Below the pieces are notes generated by a model that was given only the letters and a program-made list of their open reading frames with translations, made no database searches and was not told the origin of the DNA. From Distichodus sexfasciatus (Eukaryota > Chordata > Actinopteri > Characiformes > Distichodontidae): a stretch of 64,000 nt of DNA. Within the stretch, counting starts at the first letter, position 1. The number at the start of each line of letters is the position of its first letter. Shown in pieces: positions 1-13,000 of the stretch. The position numbers were made by a program, and so were the translations under genes. The stretch covers positions 154,655 through 218,654 of the forward strand of contig JAVGVS010000481.1 in the NCBI GenBank assembly GCA_032718565.1. Reading direction: 5' to 3'.

Positions 1-48
1 TATATATATATATATGTTTATATATATGTTTATATGTGTGTGTGTATG
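1..48. repeat. (TA)n/(TG)n microsatellite
   Basis: Alternating TA steps grade into TG steps at the left edge. This is intron sequence of stk25 before the first visible exon. It may continue outside the window. Confidence 0.85.
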
Positions 49-144
49 AAATTTGCTAGTGAAGAGGACTGGCAAAATTATATGTATTATGGTAAGAAAA
101 AAGGGAAGTTGTCATGCTCTTGTTGTCGTTCTCCCTGCCTGCAG

Positions 145-2869
145 CTTCGGCCTGGACCGCTGGAGGAAACCTACATCGCCACCATTCTTAGGGAGATTCT
201 GAAAGGTCTGGATTATTTACACTCAGAGAGGAAGATCCATCGCGACATTAAAGGTGACTGTCAGAAACAAAAATATATCTCCTGTTTAAACATAAAGTGA
301 CGTTACAAGACCAATGATGTCTGATCAGTTTTCATTTGGGCTTGTTGATCGGCGAATCAATCCAGATCGATGCATCGTTACACCCTTTTACAGTACAAAC
401 CTTTTAACGCATATTTGCAGCGGCCAACGTGCTCCTGTCCGAGCAGGGAGACGTGAAGCTGGCGGATTTCGGTGTTGCAGGCCAGCTGACCGATACACAG
501 ATCAAGAGGAACACGTTTGTGGGAACACCGTTCTGGATGGCCCCCGAGGTCATTAAACAGTCGGCGTACGACTTCAAGGTGGGCTTCCTTCAACAGAGTG
601 GGAGGAAGATCAAATCGTCATCTGTTGAATTTGTTTGCGCTCCTTGTGACAACGAAACTTTTTTTTTCCCCGACCTGCAGGCGGACATCTGGTCTCTGGG
701 CATCACAGCCATCGAGCTGGCTAAAGGCGAGCCGCCCAACTCGGAGCTGCACCCCATGCGCGTGCTCTTTCTCATCCCCAAAAACCCACCGCCCACGCTG
801 GAGGGCGCCTACAGCAAGCCCTTCAAGGAGTTTGTCGAAGCCTGCCTCAACAAGGACCCCCGCTTCGTCAGTACCCACTTCACAGCTTTTTACACCGGTC
901 AAGAACCGGAACCTTGGGTTCTGCAACCCACTTCCTAGTGTTGACTTTGGGCTGCTGCTTTACATTTAATCTTAGTTTATAGTTTTAGTCTAATTTTAGT
1001 CAATGAAAAAAAGTTTTGTGAGTGTGCTCTGCCATCGTGCTCCTCGACGCCATCAGTTTGAAAGGTTCCGCCTCCACTCTTCCTGCACAGAGACCGACCG
1101 CCAAGGAGCTGCTGAAGCACAAGTTCATCACGCGCTACACCAAGAAGACATCCTACCTGACCGAGCTGATCGACCGCTACCGCCGCTGGAAATCCGAGGG
1201 CCACGGAGAAGAGTCCAGCTCCGACGACTCCGACATGTATGCACCTCCTACGTCCATCCATCCCTCCCTCCATCTGTGCATTCATCCATCTCCATCCCTC
1301 CTTCCTGCCCACCTTCAATTCCTCTGTCAATCCCTCCATCCATCAATATTCATCCCTCCGTCAATCCCTTCATCCACCCATCTTCATCCCACCTTTCCTC
1401 CCTCCGTCCCTCTAACCTTGTGACTTGTCTGTCATGTGATTTGACTGCAGGGATGGTGATGTGGATGAGAGGGAGCAGTGCCCCATGTGGACTTTTCCCA
1501 CCGTCCGGCCAAGTTCCATCAACAAGCTGCAAAAAGACTACGCTGGAACAGAAGCAGAGGTGAGCTTCACACACACACACACACACACCCCTTGCTCACA
1601 CCACCACTCGTCTTTCTGAGTAAGGTGAGAATGCATATCTACATAAAGACACATATGTATAGATGCTTTTCCTCCTCTTCTTCTTCCTGGCAGGCTCCAG
1701 AGGTGATGAAGAGGCAGCCCAGATCCCAGTGTCTCTCCACACTCGTCTCTCCCATCTTCAGAGAGGTAACAACCCACACTGAGTAGTGCAACGTAGTTGA
1801 GATGTCATTAAAGGGTCGGTTTGACCACATGTTGCTAAATATTGCGACTGTGATGGTATCTGCAGTTAAAGGAGAAGAGGAGGGCGAGCGGAGGAGGCAT
1901 GGGCGCTATAGAGGAGCTGGAGAACGCCTTTAACCTGGCCGAGGAGTCGTGTCCCGGCATATCCGACCTGCTGCTCACACACCTGATGGAGAGAGTGTGC
2001 AGGTGAGGAGAAGAACGCTGAAATGAACACCGTTGTGAACCGTCGTTTAACTCTGATCAGTTCATCTGCATTCCCATCCGTCGGCGCATCGCAAGGCGTC
2101 TGACAGTCCACGTTAACGTTTTGGTCTCGTCTCATCACGTGAGCCAGAGCTAATCAACATTTCCTCACAGTGCCGTTCTCCAAGACCCAGTTCTGGCTCA
2201 ACAGCGTCTCCTATTCTCTGTTAAAGAGAGGAACACGGTTGTGAAGCGGAACTCTTAGGCCTGGAATATACTTGCTGTGAGCTACGTGTGCGTATCCGTA
2301 CACAGTTGCGTTGTTAACGTTTGCGCTGATATACTTGCGTCCGTACTGTGCGTCGTAATCTGTAGTGTGTGCTCCTTACCACCAGGAGTCAGTGTCGAGG
2401 CCGCAAACCTGATAAATGAATGAATACCTGTATATTAAAATCGTCATCTGTCTTCAGATGTCTTCACTCGGAGAAACATTAATCTTCATCATACTGAGAC
2501 AGCATCACAGAATTAAACGAAAATCGCGGAGCTGGTACGTTCGACCACTTAACAGATCTCCTCAGCAAAATGGAGAATTCTTTTCTTGACTTTTGAGTGC
2601 GGATCTCGCAACACTGCCCCCTACGAATTACGCAGGTATTGCATCTCCGTATACGTTCCGTGAATTTTTGAGTACGTGCACAAAAACCGACGCAAACAAC
2701 GCAGGACATGGATCGCGCCTGTACGTACGTACGTAATTAACGGCAAGTATATTCCAGGCTTTATAGATCAGCACACACCGGCGTTACTCTGCGCTCACTC
2801 GCGGTTCTTTTCTCACTCTTCAGGTTCGCTCTCAACGGCAACGGCAACACGAACCCGTCGTCACGGTGA
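145..2869 (+). CDS. stk25: Serine/threonine kinase 25 (GCK-III Ste20 family), 3' part
   Basis: Eight coding exons are visible: 145-253, 421-578, 681-866, 1091-1236, 1451-1559, 1694-1765, 1866-2002 and 2824-2869 (TGA 2867-2869). All are bounded by AG/GT and join in frame to 320 codons plus stop. This equals the length from kinase subdomain V to the end of vertebrate STK25 (total about 426 aa), so the glycine loop, catalytic lysine and ATG lie left of position 1. Seen in order: HRDIK catalytic loop split by the first intron, DFGVAG magnesium loop, activation segment KRNTFVGTPFW with the family threonine, APEV, then the linker EGHGEESSSDDSD and a C-terminal block around EELENAFNLAEESCPGIS. The C-terminal block separates STK25 from STK24 and STK26 by recall of the family. 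STK25 is a cytosolic/Golgi kinase acting with STRIPAK/CCM3 scaffolds in polarity and migration. Paralogue a or b cannot be told. It is convergent with septin2. Confidence 0.95.
330..393. mobile_element. hAT-like MITE end fragment in stk25 intron
   Basis: The stretch ends in gatcgatgcatcgttacac, the reverse of the element end that recurs in this window as a GGTGTAACGATACATCGAT-type terminus (for example near 7889, 46430, 48240 and 56100). It lies 28 bp before the acceptor of the exon at 421. The family resembles short non-autonomous hAT elements known from teleosts. Confidence 0.55.
1250..1405. repeat. TCCATCCC-type degenerate tandem repeat in stk25 intron
   Basis: Imperfect iterations of tccatccctcc/tcatccatc fill the intron between the exons ending at 1236 and starting at 1451. 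The open frames over it are repeat translations. Confidence 0.8.
2258..2760. mobile_element. MITE with ~20-bp terminal inverted repeats in last stk25 intron
   Basis: The left end begins ggcctggaatatacttgc and the right end closes gcaagtatattccaggct, which are inverted complements with one mismatch over about 18 bp. Both ends are flanked directly by TTA (2255-2257 and 2761-2763), consistent with a 3-bp target duplication. The interior (503 bp) has CG-rich words such as cgtacgtacgtac and no coding potential, so it is a non-autonomous DNA transposon of uncertain superfamily. The right end is only about 60 bp before the final stk25 exon. Confidence 0.75.
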
Positions 2870-5800
2870 AGCCTCCACTGCCCAGCTCCGACCTCCCGAC
2901 GACGACCCCCTCCTTCATTCCCTCCTCCACAGATCTTTGAATTAGTTATAATTCAATATTTTTACAGTTTCTTTATAGAGCGGAAAGTATTTAAGAGACA
3001 AAAAGCCATGACATTGAGAACGCTGTGTTTACCTGTTAGATCAAAACAAATCCCGTGATAAAAGTTTATGGAAATACTATTCTGATGCGTGTTTTTCTTT
3101 TTTTTTTATTGATTGATTGCTTATTTATTATTGATTAAGGCGATTGATTTCCTTCAGAAGGAACAGAATGTAATTTGCACAGAGGGAAAAAAAAAGAGCT
3201 CTGTAGCTTGGCTGTATTTTTGGCAAATGTTCCGATTTTTTACAGTTGAATTCAGAATGAAATGTGCATCACATCGCCCAGTGCACCTTAAATGTACACC
3301 AACGATATCCTGTGAAATGACTGTGACAACTTTATGTATAAAACAATATCCATTTATGATCAAATTCAAGTTTTGTTTTGTCAATGACAAGTTACACAAT
3401 TCTTTTTTTCGAAACTATAAGTTACAAAATTCAATTCAATTTGTGTTGTTCCAAACTTTAGTTATTTTAAAAATGTAAAAATATTTTTCACCCGACTAAA
3501 GCAAAAACATTCTATAATATTTGTAAAGCTTTTCATAATTAACCTGAAATATTAATATAATTTAAATATTTGTGTCCATAACCAGTGGCTTTCTTTACAA
3601 AAAAATCTATTAAACATTTAATAATTAAGGACCACAGGAAAACACAAATCTCGTGCACATTAAAAAACCGGACTCTGAGAGAACGAAACGCTTTCATAAA
3701 AACCTTTATTAATAATATTTAACTGCCTGCAAGTTTATTAGAAAGTTTTTCAATAAAATCCAACTGGAAATGCTACTTTTTAAAAGGTAAGAACGACAAA
3801 AAGATTTCTGAGCTGAACAAATAACAACGTCCAACATCCAGTTTCGTTCTGGTTTTAAATGTGATGAGAAACTGGTGCAGCTCCAAAAAAATTACATTAC
3901 ATTAGAGAATTAAAATTGTTATTAAATGTTTTAAAAAGTCTTCACAGGCGCCATATTCATTACACGGCACACGCCAAGCTCTTTTCACTTTTATGTTGCT
4001 CAAGATAGAAAGGCGAAAATCCAGCATCTCGTATCATTAGAATATTATATGTTTTACCCCAAAAATATCTCGGAGAAGTGGGACATTTAGAGCTGCACCA
4101 AATTTAGGATTTTCATAAGCCGTCAGTCATAATCAACATTATAACTCAACAAGCCTCGAAAAATTTTATGTTACGAATATAACATATGAAGCTTACCTTT
4201 TCAAAATGAAGAATACAAATCAAAATGAAAAAAAAAAAAAAAAATCCAAATGAAAAAAAAAAACGAAAAAATGATCTTTTTAGTGATATTCTAATTTTTT
4301 GACGAATGCACATCACACACACCACATGGCATTAACCAGTGCCGGGCAGGTTTGGGTTTGGGGTTACGTTTGGCATGCATTAATTTCAGCCCGTTTTCAG
4401 GACATGTCGCTGCAAAACACTCAAATTCCACATTAAACCCAAAAATCCACTGGAGCACGAACAAAAAATCCAATAAAACCCACGTCTCGGCAGCAGTGAC
4501 GTCTCGTACGAGGTCTGAGATTTGCGTATCATTCGTTCACTTTTCACATTAAAAACAAAACCCAAAAATATTCACGTCTTTTATATTTGTTTCCAAAACC
4601 AACCTCGTTTTCTGATTTCTTATTTTCTTCTCAAATTGTGTTGAATTATTTATTTTTGTCTTTATTTACTACTCCTCTTTTTGCTCATGTCCTACTTTTA
4701 AGATGGTATATTAAGTTGTAATGGAATTTCTATGTTGATTTGTAGAATGAGTTATAGGAATATTGAATATACTTTTCGATCGAACACAACTGCTACTTAC
4801 CTCCTAAAAAAATAGCATTTCGATCAGAAAAAAAGTGGAAAAACGACTTGATCAGAATTTTTATTTTGTTGATAAAATCAGGAAAATATCTAATTCAGAA
4901 AAAAAAAATCGTAATAAAATCAAGACAAAACGTCTCAATCTGAATTTTATTTCAGAAAATGTCATTTTTTAAATCTCAAAAGTCTCTTAAATCATTAAAA
5001 TGTCTCAATCAGATATATTTTTTTAAAAATTGGATAAATGTCTCAATCAGGGGAAAAAAACTGAATAAAGGCTTGATCAGAAATGTCAAAAAATTATTTT
5101 ATTTTTTTAAGTCCAGATTAGGAAAAAAATCTTAAAATAAAACAATGAAAAACTTCTTGATCTGATTTTTTTAAATTCAAAAAACATTTTGATCTAAAAA
5201 AAAAGAATTTTATTTTTTAATCTGAAAAATTTCTCAGAAAAAGAAATGACTTGATCAGACTTTATTTTTAAAATTTGATAAATGTCTGTTGTTAAAAATA
5301 AAAAAGAAAAAGGAAAAACAACTCGATTCATTTCCTCATTTCGGGTTTTAGAAACGAATAACTGAAAAATAACATTTTTGGGGTTTCAGTTTTTGGTTTT
5401 AATTTTGATGAGCGAATGAAACACAGATTGATCAGAACTGCTGCCGAAAACCGTTTTTTCTCAGTTTCTGGACCGTTTCAAAACTTACAAATACAAAGCG
5501 ATGGCACGAATACTTAAGAAATAACAGACAAGGCCGTAAAAATCAACGTACAAATCAAAACGAAACTCCAAATGCAGCTGCAGTCTTTTCACAGTGATTT
5601 AAGTTTTCATCTGCAGATAGTACAAAAAATTTAGAGCATAATTACTGATTTGCAGTGTTTATCGGTCCGAGGAATGTTACTACGGGAACCATACGGTCAA
5701 AAACAATTAGCCAACGGCGACATGCTAATTTAGCCGCTAATGGCTAATTTGACCTGTTTTGACCTGAAGCATCCCTTTAAGAAGACTATAGTAACAAGTG

Positions 5801-7033
5801 GCTTTGTTTAGAAATTTGAAAAATCTACAAAACGATGATTACAAACGTCTTCATAATAATTATTATAATAATTAAAGAGTAGCTCTCAGCTGGCGAAACT
5901 TCAGTTTGGTTACAGGCAAAGTTTCAAGATTTTGGTATAAAATGAAAAATAATATTAAAAACAGCATTTCTGGGTAAATAAACAACAATAATAATACTGC
6001 TTACAAAATAAAAAGAAATAAAACCTTTATCCCAAATAATAAAGAGTAGAAGAAACTAGGAAAGTGGCAAGCAGAAAAACGAGACGTGAACCAGACGCCC
6101 TCTCTTCTCTCTCTCTCCTTTTCTTTCTCTTTTCCGTCTCTCCGTGTCTCTCTGGTCACGCTCGAACCACAGAACCGCAGCTGAGACAAAAAAGAAATAA
6201 ATACAACGTCACAAGGCGCAAAAACACAAGCTGCTTTACTGGATCTTAAAACCTCAGCTTGGACTTGGGGTGGTGCGATTCTCACCAAAATCTCACACCT
6301 CGATAACGATACTGATTAAGTTATTCACATTTTAAACTGAACACTCAAAAACGAAACTTTGTGGCTTTGCGAGTTTATAAAACGTGTGTCGAGCGTCTGA
6401 ACGAGACAGGAAAATAAGTCGTTTTTACATGAAAAATGTGAAAAATATAAAAAGGGAGAGAAAACAACAGATATTCGATGATCCCTAAATTTATGAGAAA
6501 TGTAAAAATAAATTCACAACTAATGTCACAAATTTACATTTAAAAAATCCAAACTTCTGATAGTAAGCACTTTAACTTTACAATGTGAAAAATTCTCATA
6601 AATTTGTGATTTTATTCACAGAAACTTATCGGTCGATCTCATTTTGAAACATGAGATTTCTACAAGTTTTTTACAGGCTCCTTCACATATCTCTTTCCTG
6701 TCCTTTTTGTCAAATTCTTATTTATTGAAAGGTACCGTTTTTTTTGCAATTATCTTGTATCGTTTGATAATATCAACACGGTGATGTATCGGTCAGTCTC
6801 GTTTAGAAACGTGAGGTTTTTGTACCGGTTTCTTCACACATCATATTTTTTAAAGTGAAATTCCTCACACGTCTCCGTTGCCCTTTTCCCCTTTTAAAGT
6901 CTTATTTATTGATAGTTACTGATTCATCTGCAATATCCTCGTATCATTTGATAATATCAGCGCGGTGATGTATCGGCCGGTCTCGTTAAAGAGACGTCAG
7001 GGTTTTGCGAGCGTTTTCTTTTTACCTGCTCCT
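2870..7033. other. Convergent intergenic/3'UTR space between stk25 and septin2
   Basis: About 4.2 kb of AT-rich sequence separates the two stop codons and should hold both 3'UTRs. I see no exon with homology. An ATTAAA at 3610 on the + strand and AATAAA on the - strand (plus-strand tttatt at 3705-3710) are candidate poly(A) signals for stk25 and septin2, but neither is unique. If the latter is used, the septin2 3'UTR would be about 3.3 kb. Confidence 0.4.
4775..5300. repeat. Degenerate AT-rich tandem repeat (CTTGATCAGA / GTCTCAATCAG words)
   Basis: Short words cttgatcaga and gtctcaatcag recur every ~30-60 bp, separated by A and T runs, at least ten times. The copies are too diverged for a clean period. 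It lies in the likely septin2 3'UTR/intergenic space. Confidence 0.6.
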
Positions 7034-10000
7034 TCACGCGTCTCCGTCTCCGTCGCCCTGCTTCTGCATCTGCGCCTGCATCTTGGCAATCATCTCCTGC
7101 ATTCGCCTCAACTGCAGCACGAGCACACACACACACACAAAGCAAAGGGGAATGAGACAATGAGACGCGTGTGTATAAAGTGTGTGTGCTGTAACGTCAC
7201 ATTGTGCAGCTCTTTCTTTCTTTTTTGACTTTAAGTAACGCACTCTTTATGCACAAGTGTGTGTGTGTGTGTAGATTCTCACCTCGGCCTCCTTCTCCTG
7301 AAGGATCATGTCCTTGTCCATTTCCTCCGGTTCTGGAGCCTTCCTGTAGCACACACACACCCCCACACACCCACTCCGTTCATTTCACTTCCCCATTTCC
7401 ACTGTTTAAATCGCATCAACCCAAAACCCCGAAGCGGCTCAAAGCGTCGTCCGCGTCCAACGGGTGGAGTCCCAAGTGAGTCGAGTTCTGTGGGTGAGTT
7501 TTGCCCCAAAAGCTCCGGAGCAGCAGCAGCAGCAGCAGCAGCAGCGGAGCAAGGACGAGAGTGGCAGTGTGAAAGAAGGATGGAGCGAAAAATCGAGAGA
7601 GAAAGACACACACACACTTGAGTGTGCGGACACAGAGCATCAGGCAGAGTTAGTGATCCAGCCAGCGTGCATTTGTGGTGTGTGTGTGTGTGAGACAGAG
7701 AGAGACAGAGTGTGTGTTTTTGTGGATGAGGTGAGTTGGAGTGTGTGTGGGAGTGAGACAGAGTGAGAGTGTGTGTGTGGGAGTGAGAGAGAGTGCGCTG
7801 TGTGTGTGCACTGAAGGACAGATGGAGCTATGACTGAGCTCCCAGCAGCACCTCCCCTCCCTTCCCCTATTCTGCACTACACACACTGCGGGTTGTAACG
7901 ATACATCGATCTACACCGACACCTTGATTCAACGATAACGATTATTTCTGCGGCTCCGCTTCCGGTGCACATCAAAGTTCCCACAACAGATTAAAATAAA
8001 TTTCAAATAAAGATTTTGGCAAACTTCCTTCATGTGACCATAATGTAAACGATGTTACCAACAATAAACAGATCAATTTAAGAGCCAATTAGAAAAATTT
8101 ACCTCCGAGTCTGGTCTCTTCCCTCGCCCTTATAAACATCAACGTTTTAAAAAATATATAAAAATTTGGGGACGTCCTGCAGCTTTCTGGCAGTTTTTTT
8201 TTTGTTTGTTCGTTTTTTCGGGGGGAGGAAAGCGGGAGGTGAAGAAAAGCAAGCAAGAGCGGTACGTACGCCGGCGAGAGAGGCAGAATGTAACCGTGGG
8301 AGGACAACCTGCCGCCGCGCTTCAGCCGCTCCGAGCGGAAGTTCTCGTAGTGCAGGTCCTGGGTGACTTCCTGCAGGTCCTGCATGTGGGTGCTGCCCAA
8401 ACCAAACAACCACAACGCAACGTTAGGAGTCAAGCGCAGTGATCGCGCCACGCCATCTTCACAAGCGGTCTCGACCAGGTGCGTTAACTCTGATTCGAAC
8501 CCAACAGTCCCGTCACTGTGTGATTGTGTGTGTGTGTGTGTTCTCCACGCTTACATCAGCATGGTGCGGAGCTTGAGGAAGTCGTTGTGTTCGGGGTTCT
8601 CCACTTCCACCACGCCCCACGGGTACAGCCGCCCTCGAACCTTCTTACCCTTGGCCTCGATCTGCTGGTTGGAACCCACCACTGCAAACGGGATGCTGGT
8701 CTGCAAAAGCAAAAGAATAAAAAATAAAAAAATAAAAAGCACCGCGCTCTCCTGTGAAACACGCTTACGAACGCTGCTGACCGACAAAACCCACGTGGCC
8801 TAAAAAATAATGACATGGCGTAATGAAGTGACGGAAGCGATGAAATAAAAGTCAGCGTTCTACTGGACGACGAGAGGGCACCTTCAGAATCCTGGTCTGC
8901 TCCTTGAAATCCTCGTCCTCATCGGACTCGGCGTCCGGCAGGTGGTAGATCTTAATGCCGTGCTCGTCGATCTCGTCCAAAATCTGAAGAAACAAAAAGA
9001 ACATTTACGGTTTATTACCGATTATCGGACTGAACGATATTTCGTATTTTATCATTTAGTCTTTTTTTACACAGATATGGCATTAAAATAAATGAATCCA
9101 CTATGTATCTACAGTATGTATTGAGCGTGCTTGAGCGTCTGTATATTAGAGGTTCACGAGTCGATTCAGATTCTTGAGATTCAAAAATCGATTCACGATT
9201 CAATACATGGATGAGTTTGTTTCCAGTTTGCTGTTTTGAGTTATTTTTCCCACTTAGCCGCGTCAGATCAACACAAGAATCCCACTGAATCAAACATAGT
9301 TTACGAACTGTAATGCGAACCGGTGCCATTGCGTTAGCTGGGAAAATATTAATCGATTTCGAATCGTCCGAAAACGAATCACGATTCGATTGGGGGATTT
9401 TTGGGGAAGGGGAGGAACCAGGACTCCACGAACCCTGCGCTTGAGCCGCTCCCGCTCCTTCAGCGTCAGAGTGTCGGCTTTGGCGATGACGGGGACAACG
9501 TTGACTTTGTTGTGAATGGCCTTCATGAACTGAACATCCAGCGGCTTCAACCTGGCAAGCAGAAGAAGAAGAAGAAGAAAAAAAAAAAAAAAAATCACCA
9601 CTTCGTCCACTCAACATGATCAAATATTTAAAGAAAATCAAGACGTCGTGCTGAGGTAGACGCACAATAAGGAGGTGACAAATTACCAGAGCCGATATTT
9701 TTGCATTTTTAACGGTTATTGGTACTGGTTACGTTTTAAACTGATATGACGATGAAAAATTTTTATTTAAAAAAAAAATCTGTCGTTTGACAGAATCCAT
9801 TTGAGCAACTCGAGCAATTTAATTTTTGTCACAGAATATTGCTGAAGCAGATATTGCAGAAGTTGGAGTCCCTCAAAGGGACCAGTGAGGGGAAAAAAAT
9901 CATATAAAAATTAAGTACAAAATATGTTTACTGATTTTTTTGGCTGACGCTTTTTGGGCGTATGTACTGAATACAGTCTTCTACACTGCAGTCGCAAAAA

Positions 10001-13000
10001 CGTCACTCACTCCCGGGTGGACCGGAGCCTATCCCGGGAACTTACGGGCGCAAGGCGGGGACACAATTACCGGCAGTTATCGCCGAATGAACCTATACTG
10101 GACGCTCGTGGACTGCGGGAGGAAACCCACGCCAACGCGGGGAGAGCGTGCAAACTCCGCATGGATGGCTTTTCTGGGGCGAACTGACCCGTGTCCGAGA
10201 GGCGAGATGAAGTAGAAGCAGCAGTGAACTCTGTTGTCGACGATGTGTCTGCGGTTCAGGCCGCTCTCGTCGTGCAAATAGCGCTCAAACTGGTCATCGA
10301 TGTAGGCGATAATAGTGCTGAAACTGCAGGGGGGAGAAAATAAATAAATAAATACATAAATACATAAAAACACAGACGTTTACATCTGCAATATTCAGCA
10401 TCAAGCGATAAAAAGCATCACAATCCATCGAAACCACGACTGCGCGATTCAGCGAAAGCGACACACAAACTACCGTATCATCAAGGTCGTCCTGCTCATG
10501 ACGGTTATTTCTATTATATATATATTTTTAAAGATTCTAGTCTTTTATTAGAAAACACACCACAAGAATCGTTCATTAATCATAATCGAGGTAAAAAAAA
10601 TTTTTATCGCGATACTGATTTGAGGCGATATCGCCCAGCCCTAGCTCTGCTCTCTACAGGGAGAACTTTATTTAGGAGCTAATTTATAGTGAATATGAAT
10701 TTAAATTTAAACTATTGACCACACGGAGGGAATAAGAGAAAAACTCTTCGTCCTGAGATTAACTAATTTATCTTATTCCCTCATATACAGAACGATTTAA
10801 TTCAGAATCGATATTCAGCCATAAAATACACGGTATATACAATATAAAGTTTGCAATTTAAATATCTCACACGTACCATTATATTTTAGATATTTTATGG
10901 GTGAATGTAGGCTCTAAATTTTATTAAAAGTACTTGGAAATGAGTTAACTTTAGGGAAACTCTCTAAAAAAAAAAAAATACATAAACAGAAAAATTGGAA
11001 TCATTTTGAAATATCATTTTTTGAGATGCATTAAAAATATTTCAGACCAACATTGTCAAATATTATTTGGCTGAAAGGTCAAATACGAACAACGGTTTTC
11101 TACTTTCTGTAACGTCACGTCGTAGACATTTACTCTCCTGAAAATCTAGGGAAAGGCAAGTACGACAGGATGCAGTTCCGTTCCGGAAAGTTCCAGCTCT
11201 TCGCCGCCGCCTCTCGCTGACTGACGGAGGTCGAGGGTTTGTGGAAGCGGGACAGGAAAGGAGGGAACACGCGTTTCCTGTCTCTACACCCCGCCACTAA
11301 GAGCGGCTTCGTCAAGCGTCTCGCTCGTCCTCTATTTATTTTCTTCTCGCCGATAAAAAGCCTCGCTCTGTGAACCGCCCGGCAACACCTTCGACTAGGG
11401 CTGGGCGAAACGTGGAGAAAAAAACGGGTAACGTCGGAGGTGACGCACCAGTCCTGGCTGTTGATGGCGTCTCCATATCCGGGTGTGTCCACTACGGTCA
11501 GGCGGAGCTTGACGCCGCGCTCCTCGATTTCCACCGTGGACGCCTCGATCTGCACCGTGCGCTCGATCTTCTCTAAAAAGATTCCGAAAGGCAAAAAGTA
11601 AAAACCAACCACTCAGCTGCAACTTTCACATTCAAATGATTTTAGGGGTGATTAGAGATCTCTCTCTCTTTTTTTCGTTTTTTTGGGCACTGACCAGCAG
11701 CTCCGGGAATGACCCTCTCGGGGTAGAGGTCGGTGAGGAAGAGGCTGTTGATGAGAGTCGACTTCCCCAAACCGGACTCGCCTGTGGAGAGCAAACCAGC
11801 CTCATAAAATAGACCAAAAAAGCCAGAAAACAGCTGCGGAGAAAACCACGTCCCTAACAAAGAGTCCAACGCAGCAGAACGCCGGATTTGCATATTTTCC
11901 AACGTGCGTTCAGACACTTTCTGGCCGTATCCAGTTAAGGACAAACGACAATCGGCGTTAGGGATGGACGATAATATCGGAATCGTATCAGCATTGGGCC
12001 GATACTTAGATTTGCCCGTTATTTTCACCGACATTTATCGTATCGTGGGAACGTCAGCGCTCGTGCCAGGCACGTCCAAAGTCCGAGATGGGATTTTATA
12101 TGGCCCACGCCTTCTGACATATTTCGCGCCAAAATTCTGAGCATGGAGTGGAACGTTCACTAGTAGAAACTCGCCTTTTCGCGTCATTCCTTCACTTAGT
12201 GAACGCGAGCTCGCACATGGGCCGTGTCCCAATCCGTATACTAGCACACTTAATAGTATGGTAGATAAGGTGCTGTTATCATGCTTTACTATGTGGTAGT
12301 ATGCATCTCAGGAAATAGCCGGGGTTGTAGCTTAATGACTCTTCACGCACTAGATAGTGCACATGGCGAGTCAGATGCATCTTATTTAACTTGGTACACT
12401 ACATAGGGTGCAAATTGACTTTTTTTTTTCTTAAAATGCTGTGCACTACGCTGGAAACGCTCCGCTCTGCACTACTTTCCCGCTTTCACCTTTGACGTCA
12501 GAAAAGTGAAAAATTGGTGGCAAAATTTCTGAGCGCGCAGTGGAACTTTGGTGAGCAAATCTGACTGGATTTGGCAGTAGCACACGTTGAAGTTGGGCTG
12601 AAAAACGGTTAAAAGACAAACGCAGAAAGTCAGGCCTCGGAATTTCAGGTCGCGCTCCGCCAATTCCGGGGAGATTTATTTTAAGGCCCAGCAACGTTCC
12701 GGTCTTTTCCATCCCCCCACCTCCCGATCCCAAACAGCAGCAATCGTCTGGAGCTCGGACAACAGCTGGAATCACACAGCCAGAGCAGGGACACACACTA
12801 ACACACACACACAAACACACACACACACATGCCTGGCAGCAGAATAGATTCCCACAAGTGGCTTCCTTAATACAGAAAGCACTCGGAGAAGGAAAAAGAC
12901 AGCGCTTTCTCCCATCAGGGCTTGACTTGTGATGTTTTAAAGAACTCACCCACTACCATGAGAGTGAACTCGAAGCCCTTCTTGACGGACTTGCGGTGAA

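Noticed and set aside
7464..7766. Poly-Q protein over the CAG repeat
   Set aside because: Lies in a septin2 intron on the opposite strand; repeat translation.
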